From the NCBI GenBank assembly GCA_002753735.1, contig PEAN01000028.1, positions 1-51,722 on the forward strand: DNA of 51,722 nt, written 5' to 3'. This stretch comes from Magnetococcales bacterium DCbin4 (GTDB taxonomy: Bacteria; Pseudomonadota; Magnetococcia; Magnetococcales; UBA8363). Position numbers and translations under genes: made by a program. Shown piece after piece: positions 26,658 through 36,035 of this stretch. Positions within the stretch are counted from its first letter, which is position 1. Each line of letters begins with the position of its first letter. The notes below the pieces were generated by a model. It was given only the letters and a program-made list of their open reading frames with translations. It was not told the origin of the DNA and searched no databases.

Positions 26658-28032
26658 GATGGCAAAGATCCTCGACGATACGTTCCATTTTCATTCCTCT
26701 TGATCCCTTGACCAGGATGAGATCACCTGGCTGGCACAACCCGGGCAGAACTCCGATCCATTCGCCGGCATCCTGGCGATGTTCAACCTTCAGGTTGGGG
26801 TGTTGGGCAAGAAGCCGGGCGAGATGATGCATGAGGGGGCCGGTGGCGAACAACCGCGAAACCCCGGCCTTGATGACGGCGTCCGCCAACTCCAGATGCA
26901 GTTGTTCTGCGGATGTCCCCAGTTCGAGCATGTCGCCGAGTACGGCGATGCGGCGATGCCGGGTTCCGCTGCCCAGGCGTACCAGGGCTGCGGTCATGGA
27001 ACCGGGATTGGCATTGTAGGTGTCATCGATGACCCACCATCCTCCGGGGGCGGCGATGACCTGACCCCGTCCCTTTTGCAGGCGGAATTCCGCCAGGCCA
27101 CGGACAATGGCGGCAACAGGGGTGCCGGCGGCGTGGGCTGCGGCTGCGGCTGCCAGGGCATCATCGACGAGATGTTGTCCCGAGGCTTCGAGCCGTACAT
27201 GGGCTGCCGTTTCTCCCGGAAGGTGAAGCTCGAACGTCACCCATCCCCCGTGATCTTCGATGGCCCTGGCTGTGACCTGGGCCTGTTCGTCCACGCCAAA
27301 ACCGAGCCGGCGTTTTGGTGTGGTCATCTGTGTCAGAATGGGGGTTTCCCACCGTTTGGCAGGAAGAATCGCGACTCCGTCGGCGGGGAGTGCCTGCAAC
27401 AGCTCACCTTTGGCCCGGGCGATGTCGGCCAGACTGGAAAAGGCGGCGATATGGGCCGGGTGAACATTGGTGACGACACCGATCCCGGGTTCGGCGATGG
27501 TTGCCAGATGGGTGATCTCTCCTGCGGCGCTCATGCCCATTTCTGCCACCAGGGCCTGACAATTGGACGGCATCGACAGCAAGGTCAATGGCAGGCCGAT
27601 ATGATTGTTCAGATTGCCGCGTGTGGCATGGACCTGGTGAACATGCTGCCCGAGACACAGGGAGAGCATCTCCTTGACGGTCGTTTTGCCGCTGGAACCG
27701 GTCACGGCGATCACGATGGGATCGACCTGTCGCCGCCAGGCCCGGGCCAGGCGGGTGAGGGCGGCGAGAACCCCACGGACCCGAATGATCGGTACGGGCG
27801 CCGTTCCTTGCCATTCCTCTTCCACCAAAAGTGCGCGTGCCCCGTTTGCAATGGCTTTGGGAATGAATTCATGCCCGTCAAAGCTGGGTCCCGACAGGGC
27901 GGCAAACCATTGGCCGGGGACCAGGGTACGGGTATCGATCGAGACCCCTTCCAACTCCAGGTTGCCGCCGGAGGGGATGTTTTCCATGACAGGGTTCAAT
28001 GTGCGTTGGATAAAGCCCAGATCGGGTTTCAT
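26647..28032 (-). CDS. murF: UDP-N-acetylmuramoyl-tripeptide--D-alanyl-D-alanine ligase
   Basis: Joins D-Ala-D-Ala to the UDP-MurNAc tripeptide. [15 protein letters not shown] is the ATP-binding loop, [21 protein letters not shown] is the central-domain block, and [17 protein letters not shown] leads into the C-terminal domain. I start at ATG 28032, with AAGGAGG seven bases upstream; the TTG one codon earlier is too close to that site. The strong own ribosome binding site contrasts with the coupled starts elsewhere in the operon. It fits the 0.5 kb repeat element that separates it from murE. Confidence 0.96.
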   Translation of the reverse strand: MKPDLGFIQRTLNPVMENIPSGGNLELEGVSIDTRTLVPGQWFAALSGPSFDGHEFIPKAIANGARALLVEEEWQGTAPVPIIRVRGVLAALTRLARAWRRQVDPIVIAVTGSSGKTTVKEMLSLCLGQHVHQVHATRGNLNNHIGLPLTLLSMPSNCQALVAEMGMSAAGEITHLATIAEPGIGVVTNVHPAHIAAFSSLADIARAKGELLQALPADGVAILPAKRWETPILTQMTTPKRRLGFGVDEQAQVTARAIEDHGGWVTFELHLPGETAAHVRLEASGQHLVDDALAAAAAAHAAGTPVAAIVRGLAEFRLQKGRGQVIAAPGGWWVIDDTYNANPGSMTAALVRLGSGTRHRRIAVLGDMLELGTSAEQLHLELADAVIKAGVSRLFATGPLMHHLARLLAQHPNLKVEHRQDAGEWIGVLPGLCQPGDLILVKGSRGMKMERIVEDLCHHAV

Positions 28033-28047
28033 CAAAATACCTCCTTG

Positions 28048-28535
28048 ATTCTACTGTATCATATTCATTAATCAGAGACATTGACATTCAAAAAATTATT
28101 GAAAGAAAAAAGGGGTCTGGGGGATTGCCCCCAGGGTTTTGATTTTGGTTTTGACTTTGTTTTTGATTTTACAGCCCCCACAGGGGGTGTGGGGGACGAA
28201 GTCCCCCTGGTTTTGTGTTTTTCTTTTCCCGAACCCGGGACGCATTTTGAAATCAGAATCAAAACCAACCCCCTGGAGGCAATTTCCCGGATTCATGGGG
28301 AAAAGATGAGACCAAAACCAGGATCAAAAGCAAAACCAGGATCAAAAGCAAAACCAGGATCAAAAGCAAAACCAGGATCAAAAGCAAAACCAGGATCAAA
28401 AGCAAAACCAAAACCTGGGGGACTTCGCCCCCCCCACACCCCCTGTGGGGGCTGTAAAATCAAAACCAAAATCAAAATCAAAATCCTGGGGGCAATCCCC
28501 CAGACCCCTTTTTTCTTTCAATATTTTTATACATA
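28048..28535. repeat. composite palindromic repeat element between murE and murF
   Basis: This 0.5 kb spacer is built from nested inverted copies. The outer arms are the dispersed hairpin repeat, forward with leader at 28048-28149 and reverse at about 28484-28520. Inside are a CAGCCCCCACAGGGGGTGTG block (about 28172-28210) and its inverse at about 28412-28457. In the centre is a five-copy 18-bp tandem repeat. A long frame crosses it on each strand only because the repeats lack stops; I do not call a gene. It interrupts an otherwise tightly overlapping operon. Confidence 0.85.
28315..28404. repeat. 18-bp tandem repeat, five exact units
   Basis: Unit AAACCAGGATCAAAAGCA, five contiguous copies with no spacers, so not a CRISPR array. 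It sits at the centre of the murE-murF composite element. The forward frame would read KPGSKA repeats. Confidence 0.95.
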
Positions 28536-28564
28536 TCATTCAACGGTCAGCCATCCTTCCCAGT

Positions 28565-30067
28565 TTAGGATGGGCGGGAAAAACCCAGTTCCTTGAGATG
28601 GTGAAGTGCCCATTGGCGATCATCAAAGGGAAGGGTTTGTGCTCCGATGATCTGAACGGTTTCATGCCCTTTGCCGACAATCAATACACAATCCCCCGGT
28701 TGTGCCAATCCAAGGGCATGACCGATGGCCCGGGCACGATCAGGGATTTCTTCAGCCCGGTTGCCGCCACGGATGACACCGCGCAACACGGCGGTACGGA
28801 TTTCCCCGGGCGATTCATTGCGGGGATTGTCGTCGGTGACGATGACCCGGTGGGCCAACCGTCCAGCCAGCTCTCCCATGATGGGACGTTTGGCGGCATC
28901 CCGGTTGCCGCCACACCCGAAGACCAGGATGATCTGCCCTTGAAGCGCCATCGCCCCGACGGTTTCCAATAAATTTTTCAAAGCATCGGGGGTATGGGCA
29001 TAATCGACGAAAACACTGAAGGGTTGACCTCGGTTGACCGGTTCCATCCGTCCTGGCTGGGGGGTGAAGCGGGCCAGTCCCCGGGCAATCGATTCCAGGC
29101 TGGCCCCCAGCCGTCCTGCCAGGGCGGCGGCAGCGACTGCATTGGCAATGTTGAAGGCGCCGCAGACCGGCAGACGGATCGCCCGGGATCCCTGGGGGGT
29201 GGCGAGGAGAAAATGACTCGCATCCCAATCCATCCGGATCTCTTTGGCCCGATAATCGCCCCGTGCCGGTGCCCGTTGCAGGGTGAATCCCAACACTTCG
29301 GTATGAGGTGCTGCCATGCGTGCCAGTTCGCGGCCATGGGGGTCGTCCAGGTTGATGATGGAAAACCGGGGCGGGCGGTCGAGGAACAGGCGGGCCTTGG
29401 CGGTAAAATAGGCATCGACATCACCATGATAATCCAGGTGATCATGGCTCAGATTGGTGAACACGGCGCACTGCCAGGCGATGGCTTCGGTCCGCTGTTG
29501 TTGCAGGGCGTGGGAGGAAACTTCCATCACCACTGTCCGGCATTGTGCCTGCGCCATCCGTGCCAGCAAGGCGTGCAGGGTGGGTGCATCGGGCGTCGTC
29601 ATGCCGGTTTCCGCCGTCATCCCCGGGGCGCGGACCCCCGTCGTTCCGATGACTCCGGTGGCGATGCCCTCCTGCCTGAGGATCGTTTCGGTCATGGCGG
29701 CTACGGTGGTCTTGCCGTTGGTACCGGTAATGGCTGCCATGGCCATGCTGCGGCAGGGATGGCCATGAAAGGCGGAGGAGAGACGTGATAATGCCTTGGC
29801 GGGGTCGGGATGGATCAAATGCGCAAGCGTTGGGGGAAGTCGGGTCTCCCCCTGATCCAGAATGGCCGCTGCCTGCCGCCGCATCGCATCTTCAATGAAC
29901 AGCGTCCCGCGGGAACGCCATCCGGAAAGGGCCGCAAACAGATGCCCGGGACGGATCTGGCGCGAATCACACACCAGGCCGGAAATCTCGCGATCACTTC
30001 CTTCGTAACGCAATCCTTCAAGGCCTGAAAGTTCGATCAATCTGGAAACATGGATCAAAGGGGTCAT
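28565..30067 (-). CDS. murE: UDP-N-acetylmuramoyl-L-alanyl-D-glutamate--2,6-diaminopimelate ligase
   Basis: Adds meso-diaminopimelate to the growing peptidoglycan peptide. ITGTNGKTTVAAM is the ATP loop, TTPDAPTLHALLARM and VSSHALQQQR are substrate blocks, and DDNPRNESPGE carries the D-N-P-R motif that selects diaminopimelate over lysine, so the wall is probably the standard Gram-negative type. The start ATG overlaps the ftsI stop by four bases (ATGA). The stop is followed by the composite repeat, which could uncouple or partly terminate transcription before murF. Confidence 0.96.
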   Translation of the reverse strand: MTPLIHVSRLIELSGLEGLRYEGSDREISGLVCDSRQIRPGHLFAALSGWRSRGTLFIEDAMRRQAAAILDQGETRLPPTLAHLIHPDPAKALSRLSSAFHGHPCRSMAMAAITGTNGKTTVAAMTETILRQEGIATGVIGTTGVRAPGMTAETGMTTPDAPTLHALLARMAQAQCRTVVMEVSSHALQQQRTEAIAWQCAVFTNLSHDHLDYHGDVDAYFTAKARLFLDRPPRFSIINLDDPHGRELARMAAPHTEVLGFTLQRAPARGDYRAKEIRMDWDASHFLLATPQGSRAIRLPVCGAFNIANAVAAAALAGRLGASLESIARGLARFTPQPGRMEPVNRGQPFSVFVDYAHTPDALKNLLETVGAMALQGQIILVFGCGGNRDAAKRPIMGELAGRLAHRVIVTDDNPRNESPGEIRTAVLRGVIRGGNRAEEIPDRARAIGHALGLAQPGDCVLIVGKGHETVQIIGAQTLPFDDRQWALHHLKELGFSRPS

Positions 30068-32817
30068 TGCATGATCAACCGTGGCGGCCCTTCTTTTGGG
30101 GTTTCCAAGGATTTGACGACACCATACCCCTGGATCTGGGGCACGATTCCCTGTTGGGTCAAAATTTCCAATGCCCGGCTGAGACTGACATTTTCGATGA
30201 TATCGTTGGCCGGGGGCGGATCCATCAGGTCGGGCAATGGGGGGGGGGTATGGGTGTCGGGGAAAATGGAGAGCCGTGGCAGGATTTCCTGGGCGATCTC
30301 CTTAAACACCGGGGCGGCCACCTTGCCGCCATAATAAATGCCGGAGGGTTCATCGATACTGACAAAAATGACCACCTTGGGCTTTTCGACCGGAATGAAC
30401 CCGACAAAAGAGGCATAATAGCGTCCACGAACATACCCCTGACCGGGAATCGCCTTGCGGGCGGTTCCGGTTTTCCCTCCCACCTGATATCCATCCACCG
30501 CCGCTTCGATGGCGGTACCCTCGGGGGTGACCACCGATTGCAGGATGGTTCGTAGTTTCTTTGAGGTCTCCTCGCTGATGACTCGATGCGGGGCATGTTG
30601 TTTGTGCAGGGGAACAACGACCCCATCGACGACCTTCCCCCGGATCAGCGTGGGTGGATAAAAAATGCCACCGTTGATGGATGCACCGAAGGCGGCGGCG
30701 ATATGCAATGGGGTCGTGGTGATTCCGTACCCGTAGGAACGGTTGGCCACACCCACTTTCTGATAATGGGTGATGTCGGGAATCGATCCACCGGGATCGG
30801 AGGGGAGTTCAACTCCGGTAGGGGCGCCAAAACCATACAAACGAATGAATTTCTCCAAATTTTTGTGTCCCAGTTCCAGGCCGATCTTGGCGGCTCCGAC
30901 GTTGGAACTGCGTTGCAACACCTGGCTGACGGTATGATAACGTTCACCACGGTGAAAGTCGGTGATGATCCGGTCGGCAACCCGGGTTTTTCCATATTCG
31001 ATGTCGATGACGGTGTTGGGTGTGACCGTTCCCTCTTCCAGGGCGGCGGCGATGGTGAATACCTTGAAGGTCGATCCCGGTTCAAACAGGTCGGTGACGG
31101 CCCGGTTGCGGCGGTCGTTGGATTTGCTTTGGGCCAGATTGTTCGGGTTGAAGCTGGGCTGGTTGACCATGGCGAGAATCTCGCCATTGTCCGGGTTCAG
31201 CACCACCGCCATCCCCGCCTTGGCCTGGCTGGCCTGGACCCCTTTGAGCAGGGCACGGTAGGCGATATATTGAATCGTGGTGTCGATGGTGATGGCCAGG
31301 TCACTGCCTGGATGGGGTTCGGTCACCGTCTTGACCATCGGCATGGGGCGTCCCAACCGGTCATGGCTGATGACCTGGGCACCGTTGATGCCGTGGAGTT
31401 CGTCCTCAAATGACCGTTCCAGCCCTTCACGCCCCCGTCCTTCATGATTGACGAATCCTAAAATGTGCCCCGTGATTTCACCCATGGTATAGAAACGGCG
31501 GCTTTCCGGAATGAAAAACAGGGCGGCGTGGTCCAGGTTACGAATCTTTCTGGCGGTTTCCGGCGACAATTGCCGTTTGAGAATCGGGTAACTTCCCGGT
31601 TTGAACGATTGCAGCCGACTGCGCAATTCCGATTCCGGCACGTTGATGATCGGTGCCAGGTTGCGCGCCAGTTGATAGCGATCTTCAACCTGGTCGATGT
31701 CAACCGACAACGAGTGCATCGGCAGACTGATGGCCAGGGTCCGTCCATTCCGGTCCAGAATCCGACCACGGTTGGCGGTCATGACGATCTTCTTTTTGTG
31801 TTGATTGAGTGCCCGTTGCTTCAACGAGTCGGCCTGAATGATCGTCAAATCGACCGCGCGCAGACTCAGGACGAAAAATGCCAGCATGAACACCCCGGAC
31901 AAAAACATGAGCCGGGATTGGGGGTTGGTTTTGTCTACATAGGGGGCATTGGGGGTGCCGACCGAGGGGACGCGTAAAAAGGATCGGCGCGGCGCCGTCC
32001 TGCTCTTGTCGTTGCGGGCGAACAACCGTTTCACCAGCACAGGGATTCCCCGCGACACCGGGGGTGATGCCGGCATCCGGGGCAATGGTGCGCGTTGCGG
32101 CGTACGCTGTGGCGAAGTCAACAGCCGTTCGATCAGGGGTGGGGTGTCCCTTTTGACCGTGGCGACACTTTCTCGTGGTGGTGGGGCGACCGGAGCCCGG
32201 GGTGCCGGGGGGCGTGGTGCTGAAGGTGGGGATTTCGGAACCGCCTGCGCAACCTTCTTGAACAGGCGTTGCATCAAGGGCAACCCTTGCCGGCCTCCTG
32301 CAACAGAACGTTCCCGCGGGGCGGAGGGTGCAACCGGTGGTGTCGGTGCCGGGGATGCGCCCCTTTTGAACAGCCGTTCCAACAGCGGTTTCTTTTGTCG
32401 TTGCGACGTGAAAACACGTCCCCTGGAGGGGTCCATTCCCGGGGGGACCGACGGCGCCGACGGCTCGGGATGCCGGGTGGGAGCCGACCTCTGGCCGGGT
32501 AAATGTTGCGGTATGCCCTCAAGCAACCGGCTGAACATTGATCTTTGTTCCCGCTGGGGCGCGGGTTTATGCTCCCTGGGGGGTGGGGTTCGGGTGACGT
32601 TGGGTTGACGTGGCTGTCCCGATGGCAGAATGGCACCGAGCAACCTTTTGATCAACGGTACTGTCTTCCGGGTCACCGATACCGCACCGGAAATCCGGTT
32701 CTGCGTCTGTTGCCATGGTTTTCTCTTGGCAACCGCACCGCGCTGGCGTTTGACGGGCGATTTGCGTTCGGGGGGATCGGGACGGTGCCGGTTCTGACGC
32801 AATATGGCCATCTTCAT
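30064..32817 (-). CDS. ftsI: septal peptidoglycan transpeptidase FtsI (PBP3) with a long repeated N-terminal extension
   Basis: Cross-links septal peptidoglycan; class B penicillin-binding protein. Membrane helix at about 302-321, dimerisation/pedestal region from about 345 (ANRGRILDRNG). Catalytic motifs are S582-T-F-K585, S637-S-N639 and K782-T-G-T785. A PASTA-like tail follows from about 858. The family is usually near 580-650 residues; this protein is 917. The first 300, cytoplasmic, are rich in Pro, Arg, Lys and Ser. They carry six PLxxRL[LF]-like motifs, near residues 54, 94, 144, 180, 227 and 259. The start overlaps the ftsL stop as ATGA, supporting the long form. Confidence 0.94.
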   Translation of the reverse strand: MKMAILRQNRHRPDPPERKSPVKRQRGAVAKRKPWQQTQNRISGAVSVTRKTVPLIKRLLGAILPSGQPRQPNVTRTPPPREHKPAPQREQRSMFSRLLEGIPQHLPGQRSAPTRHPEPSAPSVPPGMDPSRGRVFTSQRQKKPLLERLFKRGASPAPTPPVAPSAPRERSVAGGRQGLPLMQRLFKKVAQAVPKSPPSAPRPPAPRAPVAPPPRESVATVKRDTPPLIERLLTSPQRTPQRAPLPRMPASPPVSRGIPVLVKRLFARNDKSRTAPRRSFLRVPSVGTPNAPYVDKTNPQSRLMFLSGVFMLAFFVLSLRAVDLTIIQADSLKQRALNQHKKKIVMTANRGRILDRNGRTLAISLPMHSLSVDIDQVEDRYQLARNLAPIINVPESELRSRLQSFKPGSYPILKRQLSPETARKIRNLDHAALFFIPESRRFYTMGEITGHILGFVNHEGRGREGLERSFEDELHGINGAQVISHDRLGRPMPMVKTVTEPHPGSDLAITIDTTIQYIAYRALLKGVQASQAKAGMAVVLNPDNGEILAMVNQPSFNPNNLAQSKSNDRRNRAVTDLFEPGSTFKVFTIAAALEEGTVTPNTVIDIEYGKTRVADRIITDFHRGERYHTVSQVLQRSSNVGAAKIGLELGHKNLEKFIRLYGFGAPTGVELPSDPGGSIPDITHYQKVGVANRSYGYGITTTPLHIAAAFGASINGGIFYPPTLIRGKVVDGVVVPLHKQHAPHRVISEETSKKLRTILQSVVTPEGTAIEAAVDGYQVGGKTGTARKAIPGQGYVRGRYYASFVGFIPVEKPKVVIFVSIDEPSGIYYGGKVAAPVFKEIAQEILPRLSIFPDTHTPPPLPDLMDPPPANDIIENVSLSRALEILTQQGIVPQIQGYGVVKSLETPKEGPPRLIMQ

Positions 32818-33095
32818 TCACCCAATGGAAGCCATTGGTCATGACGCAATGGCTTCATGCCCAGTTCTTCGCGGGCACGGCGTTCGACGGTATTGAGATC
32901 GGTTCGGGTCACCAGCTCCAGTTTGAGTTCCCGTTCTTTGTCCAAATGCTGCAAAAGCAGTTTCTCCTCGTTGCGTAGCTCTCGGTGGCTTTCCAGCATC
33001 CAGGTTCTCGATGTGACCGTGATGGCGGCCGTCAGTACCAGCAGCAGGACCAGGAATACGGGAATGAAGGTGTCCAGTTTCATGGCATCGTCCAT
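32814..33095 (-). CDS. ftsL: cell division protein FtsL
   Basis: Small bitopic divisome protein (93 residues) that bridges FtsB/FtsQ to FtsW-FtsI. A single membrane helix near residues 10-28 (IPVFLVLLLVLTAAITVTS) is followed by a charged coiled-coil (HRELRNEEKLLLQHLDKERELKLE) and an RREELGM-type C-terminal block. Sequence identity in this family is low; position between rsmH and ftsI settles the call. Overlaps rsmH by one base and ftsI by four. Confidence 0.9.
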   Translation of the reverse strand: MDDAMKLDTFIPVFLVLLLVLTAAITVTSRTWMLESHRELRNEEKLLLQHLDKERELKLELVTRTDLNTVERRAREELGMKPLRHDQWLPLGE

Positions 33096-34060
33096 CAGGA
33101 GGGCGCACGGCGTTGAATGATGCGCAGTTTTGCGCTTCGGGCACGCGGATTGGTCCGCAGTTCATTCTCACCTGGGATTCTGGGTTTGCGCGTGACCAGC
33201 TCAAATGGTGGGGCGGGTAACCGCACATGCGGCAGCAGACGCAGGGGGCCTTCAACGGGAGGGGGGGTGCTGGCCGCCTTGAATACATGCTTGACCAGCC
33301 GGTCTTCCAATGAATGAAAGCTGATGACCGCCAATCTTCCACCCCAGGCCAGGTGTCTCATGGCAGCTTGAATTCCCTGTTCCAATTGTTCAAGTTCCTG
33401 ATTCACCGCCATCCGCAATGCCTGGAACACACGGGTCGCAGGGTGTAATCCCGGTCGTCCACCCGGGAGCTTCTCTTCCAGAAGAGTGGCCAGTTGCCGG
33501 GTCGATTGCAACGGTTCCCTGCTTCGGGCCAGGACGATGGCCCGCGCAGCCCTTTTGGCGTGCGGCTCTTCTCCCAGTTGAAAAAACAACCGGGTCAATG
33601 CGGTGACGTCCAACTCGTTGACGAGGTGGGCCGCCGTTTTCTGGGTTTGTCTCCCCTGATCCATACGCATATCCAATGGTCCGTCAAAACGGAACGAAAA
33701 TCCACGTTGCGCCGTATCCAACTGTTGGGAGGAGACTCCCAGATCAAAAATGGCGCCATCGATCCGGTCCCAGCCATGCTCCGACAGGGCTGTGGCGAGG
33801 TCGGCAAATGGTGTTTCATACAATCGGATGCGCCCACCATATCGGTCCGTCACCGATTGTCCCCGTTCAATGGCGGCGGGGTCACGGTCCAACCCGAGAA
33901 CCTGACCGTCGGGGGCCGAGGCGTCCAACAGGGCCATCGCATGTCCACCAGAACCAAAGGTGGCATCCAGGTAGCGCTTTCCCGCCACGGGTTCCAGCCC
34001 TGCCACCACTTCGGCGATCATGACGCCCAGGTGACCCCCTTCCTGCACCGTTGACCTCAT
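33095..34060 (-). CDS. rsmH: 16S rRNA (cytosine1402-N4)-methyltransferase
   Basis: Methylates N4 of C1402 of 16S rRNA using S-adenosylmethionine. LDATFGSGGHAMALLD is the SAM-binding loop, GLDRDPAAI supplies the ribose-binding Asp, and FDLGVSSQQLDTAQRGFSF plus AVISFHSLEDRLVKHVF are family signatures. Length 321 is typical. First gene of the dcw operon here; the usual mraZ before it is missing. A possible promoter lies about 60 bases upstream. Confidence 0.96.
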   Translation of the reverse strand: MRSTVQEGGHLGVMIAEVVAGLEPVAGKRYLDATFGSGGHAMALLDASAPDGQVLGLDRDPAAIERGQSVTDRYGGRIRLYETPFADLATALSEHGWDRIDGAIFDLGVSSQQLDTAQRGFSFRFDGPLDMRMDQGRQTQKTAAHLVNELDVTALTRLFFQLGEEPHAKRAARAIVLARSREPLQSTRQLATLLEEKLPGGRPGLHPATRVFQALRMAVNQELEQLEQGIQAAMRHLAWGGRLAVISFHSLEDRLVKHVFKAASTPPPVEGPLRLLPHVRLPAPPFELVTRKPRIPGENELRTNPRARSAKLRIIQRRAPS

Positions 34061-34118
34061 GGTCCCTCTTGTGGTCTCGCGATGGTATCAGGTTGAACTT
34101 CTGCCAGATTCACCCCCT

Positions 34119-34147
34119 ATATTATCGTGAGCATGACCCCAGGCCAA
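34119..34147 (-). promoter_or_regulatory. candidate sigma70 promoter for the dcw operon
   Basis: On the - strand, TTGGCC is followed after 17 bases by TAATAT, with the rsmH start about 60 bases further on. It is the best match in the 227-base gap between alaC and rsmH. The -35 half is weak. Confidence 0.4.
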
Positions 34148-34210
34148 GGTTTGGCAATATTTTCTTGAACAACGTCGGGAGGAGCGGTGGGGTTGGAAAG
34201 AATAATGATC

Positions 34211-34240
34211 AAAAATCAAGAAAGGGGATCCCCCTTTTAC
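34211..34240 (-). terminator. Rho-independent terminator of alaC
   Basis: On the - strand AAAGGGG-GAT-CCCCTTT is followed by CTTGATTTTT, 50 bases past the alaC stop. The T-run is interrupted, so efficiency may be partial. Confidence 0.55.
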
Positions 34241-34287
34241 GGCAATGATGGGAGACTTCTCCTGGGGGTTGATTTCGTGTTCTTCAA

Positions 34288-35478
34288 TCAGGCCGCAACA
34301 TCGGCTCCGGCATTGAGAAAACGTCGGATATTTCGAACCGCCTGGCGGGTGCGGTGTTCATTTTCGATCAAAGCGATCCGGACGAATGAATCGCCGAACT
34401 GGCCAAAACCGATTCCCGGACTGACGGCCACCTTGGCTTCCTTGAGCAACCGTTTGGCAAATTCCAAGGAGCCTCCCTTGACGAACGGTTCGGGAATCCT
34501 GGCCCAGACAAACATGGAGGCCAATGGCAGTTCCACTTCCCATCCCGCACGGTTAAGACCTTCCACCAGCACGTCGCGACGGGATTGATAGAGCTGTCGT
34601 ATTTCATCCACACAATCCTGCGGGCCGTTCAAGGCGACGGTCGAGGCGATCTGAATCGGTTGAAACATGCCATAATCAAGATAGGACTTGATTCGTGCCA
34701 GGGCGCGCACCAGGGTGGGATTGCCCAGGGCAAAGCCGACGCGCCAACCGGGCATGTTGTATGTTTTGGACAGGGTATAAAATTCGATGACCCGATTCTT
34801 TGCACCTTTCACCTGAAGCATGCTTGGGGAGCGGTAGCCATCGAAGCAGATTTCGGAATAGGCAATGTCGGAGATGACGTAAATATTGTATTCCTCCGCA
34901 AACGCTACCATCTTTTCATAAAAATCAAGATCCACCACCATGGCGGTCGGATTGGAGGGGAAATTGACGACGACCGCCTTGGGCCTGGGCCAGGCACTTT
35001 CCATTGCTTTTTTCAAACTGGCAAAAAAATCGTCCGGTTTGTTGAGGGGGACATGTAAAATGTCGGCACCCGCCAGGACAAAGCTGTAGACGTGGATCGG
35101 GTAGGTCGGATTGGGAACCAGAATGGTATCGCCCGGCTGGGTCATGGCGAAGGCGAGATGCGAAAATCCTTCTTTGGAGCCGATGGTGACGATGGCTTCG
35201 CTGACGGGATCCAGATCAACATCGAACCGGCGTTTGTAATAGGCGCAGATGGCCCTTCTCAAGCCACCGATACCGACTGAAAGGGAGTAGCGATGGTTGC
35301 GGCTGTCATGAACGGCCGCAACCATCTTGTCAACGATATGCTGTGGCGTTGGCTGGTCCGGATTGCCCATGCCAAAGTCGATGATGTCTTCACCGCGGTG
35401 TCGAGCGGCATACTTCAATTCGTTGACCACCGCAAACACATATGGCGGCAACCGGCGCAGGCGATAAAACTCTTCCAT
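34288..35478 (-). CDS. alaC: alanine transaminase (class I/II aminotransferase, AlaC type)
   Basis: Pyridoxal-phosphate enzyme converting pyruvate and glutamate to alanine and 2-oxoglutarate. IIDFGMGNPDQPTP near residue 35 is the family opening. NFPSNPTAMVVD, SDIAYSEICFDGY and TLSKTYNMPGWRVGF (the Schiff-base Lys in S-K-x-x-N-M-x-G-W-R) are the cofactor-binding blocks. A related possibility is an LL-diaminopimelate aminotransferase-like enzyme, but the SKTYNMPGWR pattern favours AlaC. It precedes the dcw operon and ends at a likely terminator. Length 396 fits. Confidence 0.86.
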   Translation of the reverse strand: MEEFYRLRRLPPYVFAVVNELKYAARHRGEDIIDFGMGNPDQPTPQHIVDKMVAAVHDSRNHRYSLSVGIGGLRRAICAYYKRRFDVDLDPVSEAIVTIGSKEGFSHLAFAMTQPGDTILVPNPTYPIHVYSFVLAGADILHVPLNKPDDFFASLKKAMESAWPRPKAVVVNFPSNPTAMVVDLDFYEKMVAFAEEYNIYVISDIAYSEICFDGYRSPSMLQVKGAKNRVIEFYTLSKTYNMPGWRVGFALGNPTLVRALARIKSYLDYGMFQPIQIASTVALNGPQDCVDEIRQLYQSRRDVLVEGLNRAGWEVELPLASMFVWARIPEPFVKGGSLEFAKRLLKEAKVAVSPGIGFGQFGDSFVRIALIENEHRTRQAVRNIRRFLNAGADVAA

Positions 35479-35574
35479 GAATCATCCAAATCCCTGGTTA
35501 CATCATACCCCCATGCGAACAATCAACCACGCAAAATGACAGGCGGGAGAAACGATGGTATGGTTGATGGGCGG

Positions 35575-35808
35575 CTAGCGTGGTTTGGCGTAGAACGCAC
35601 CCTGAGCCAACTGTTCTCCCTGGAGTGAAATCTGGAACGCCTCCTTGGAAAAACTTTTGGCCCGATCAGAGACCGCAATGGCACCTTCGGTTCCTTTCTG
35701 ATCAAACATGGTATTGAGTTCGCTGGCAAGGTTGCGAATCTTGTCCAAAACCTGTTCCGGCGGTTTGGCAGCCTGCGCGTTGACGTTGTTTAATCCGGTT
35801 AAGCTCAT
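35575..35808 (-). CDS. small protein of unknown function
   Basis: A 77-residue soluble, mostly helical protein (PPEQVLDKIRNLASELNTMF) ending in an alanine/glutamine-rich tail. I start at ATG 35808, with AAGAGAGAGAG about nine bases upstream; the open frame to 35946 has no such site. No family recognised. Orphan between alaC and the broken NYN gene, on the same strand. Confidence 0.6.
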   Translation of the reverse strand: MSLTGLNNVNAQAAKPPEQVLDKIRNLASELNTMFDQKGTEGAIAVSDRAKSFSKEAFQISLQGEQLAQGAFYAKPR

Positions 35809-36035
35809 TGTTTTTACTCTCTCTCTTGAGGGATTTATCAGGGTCATCCCAATCCCTGGGGGGGAATCATCCTGATCATTTCGTCGGTCGTTCCCCGGAA
35901 AAACTTGAGCGGAATATTGACTTGTCGCCGAGGTGAAAAAGATCACACCCGATCCATGCCGAAATCCACATTGTCATGTTTCTCAGGTTAATATTGCCAC
36001 AATGACGAACCCTCCGGCAACCGGATCGTCATCGT

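Noticed and set aside
28315-28404. Possible CRISPR array
   Set aside because: Five identical 18-bp units touch each other with no spacers, and no cas genes are present.
28081-28596. 171-codon frame on + with KPGSKA repeats
   Set aside because: Made of the composite repeat element; its start lies in the repeat leader and its end runs into murE.
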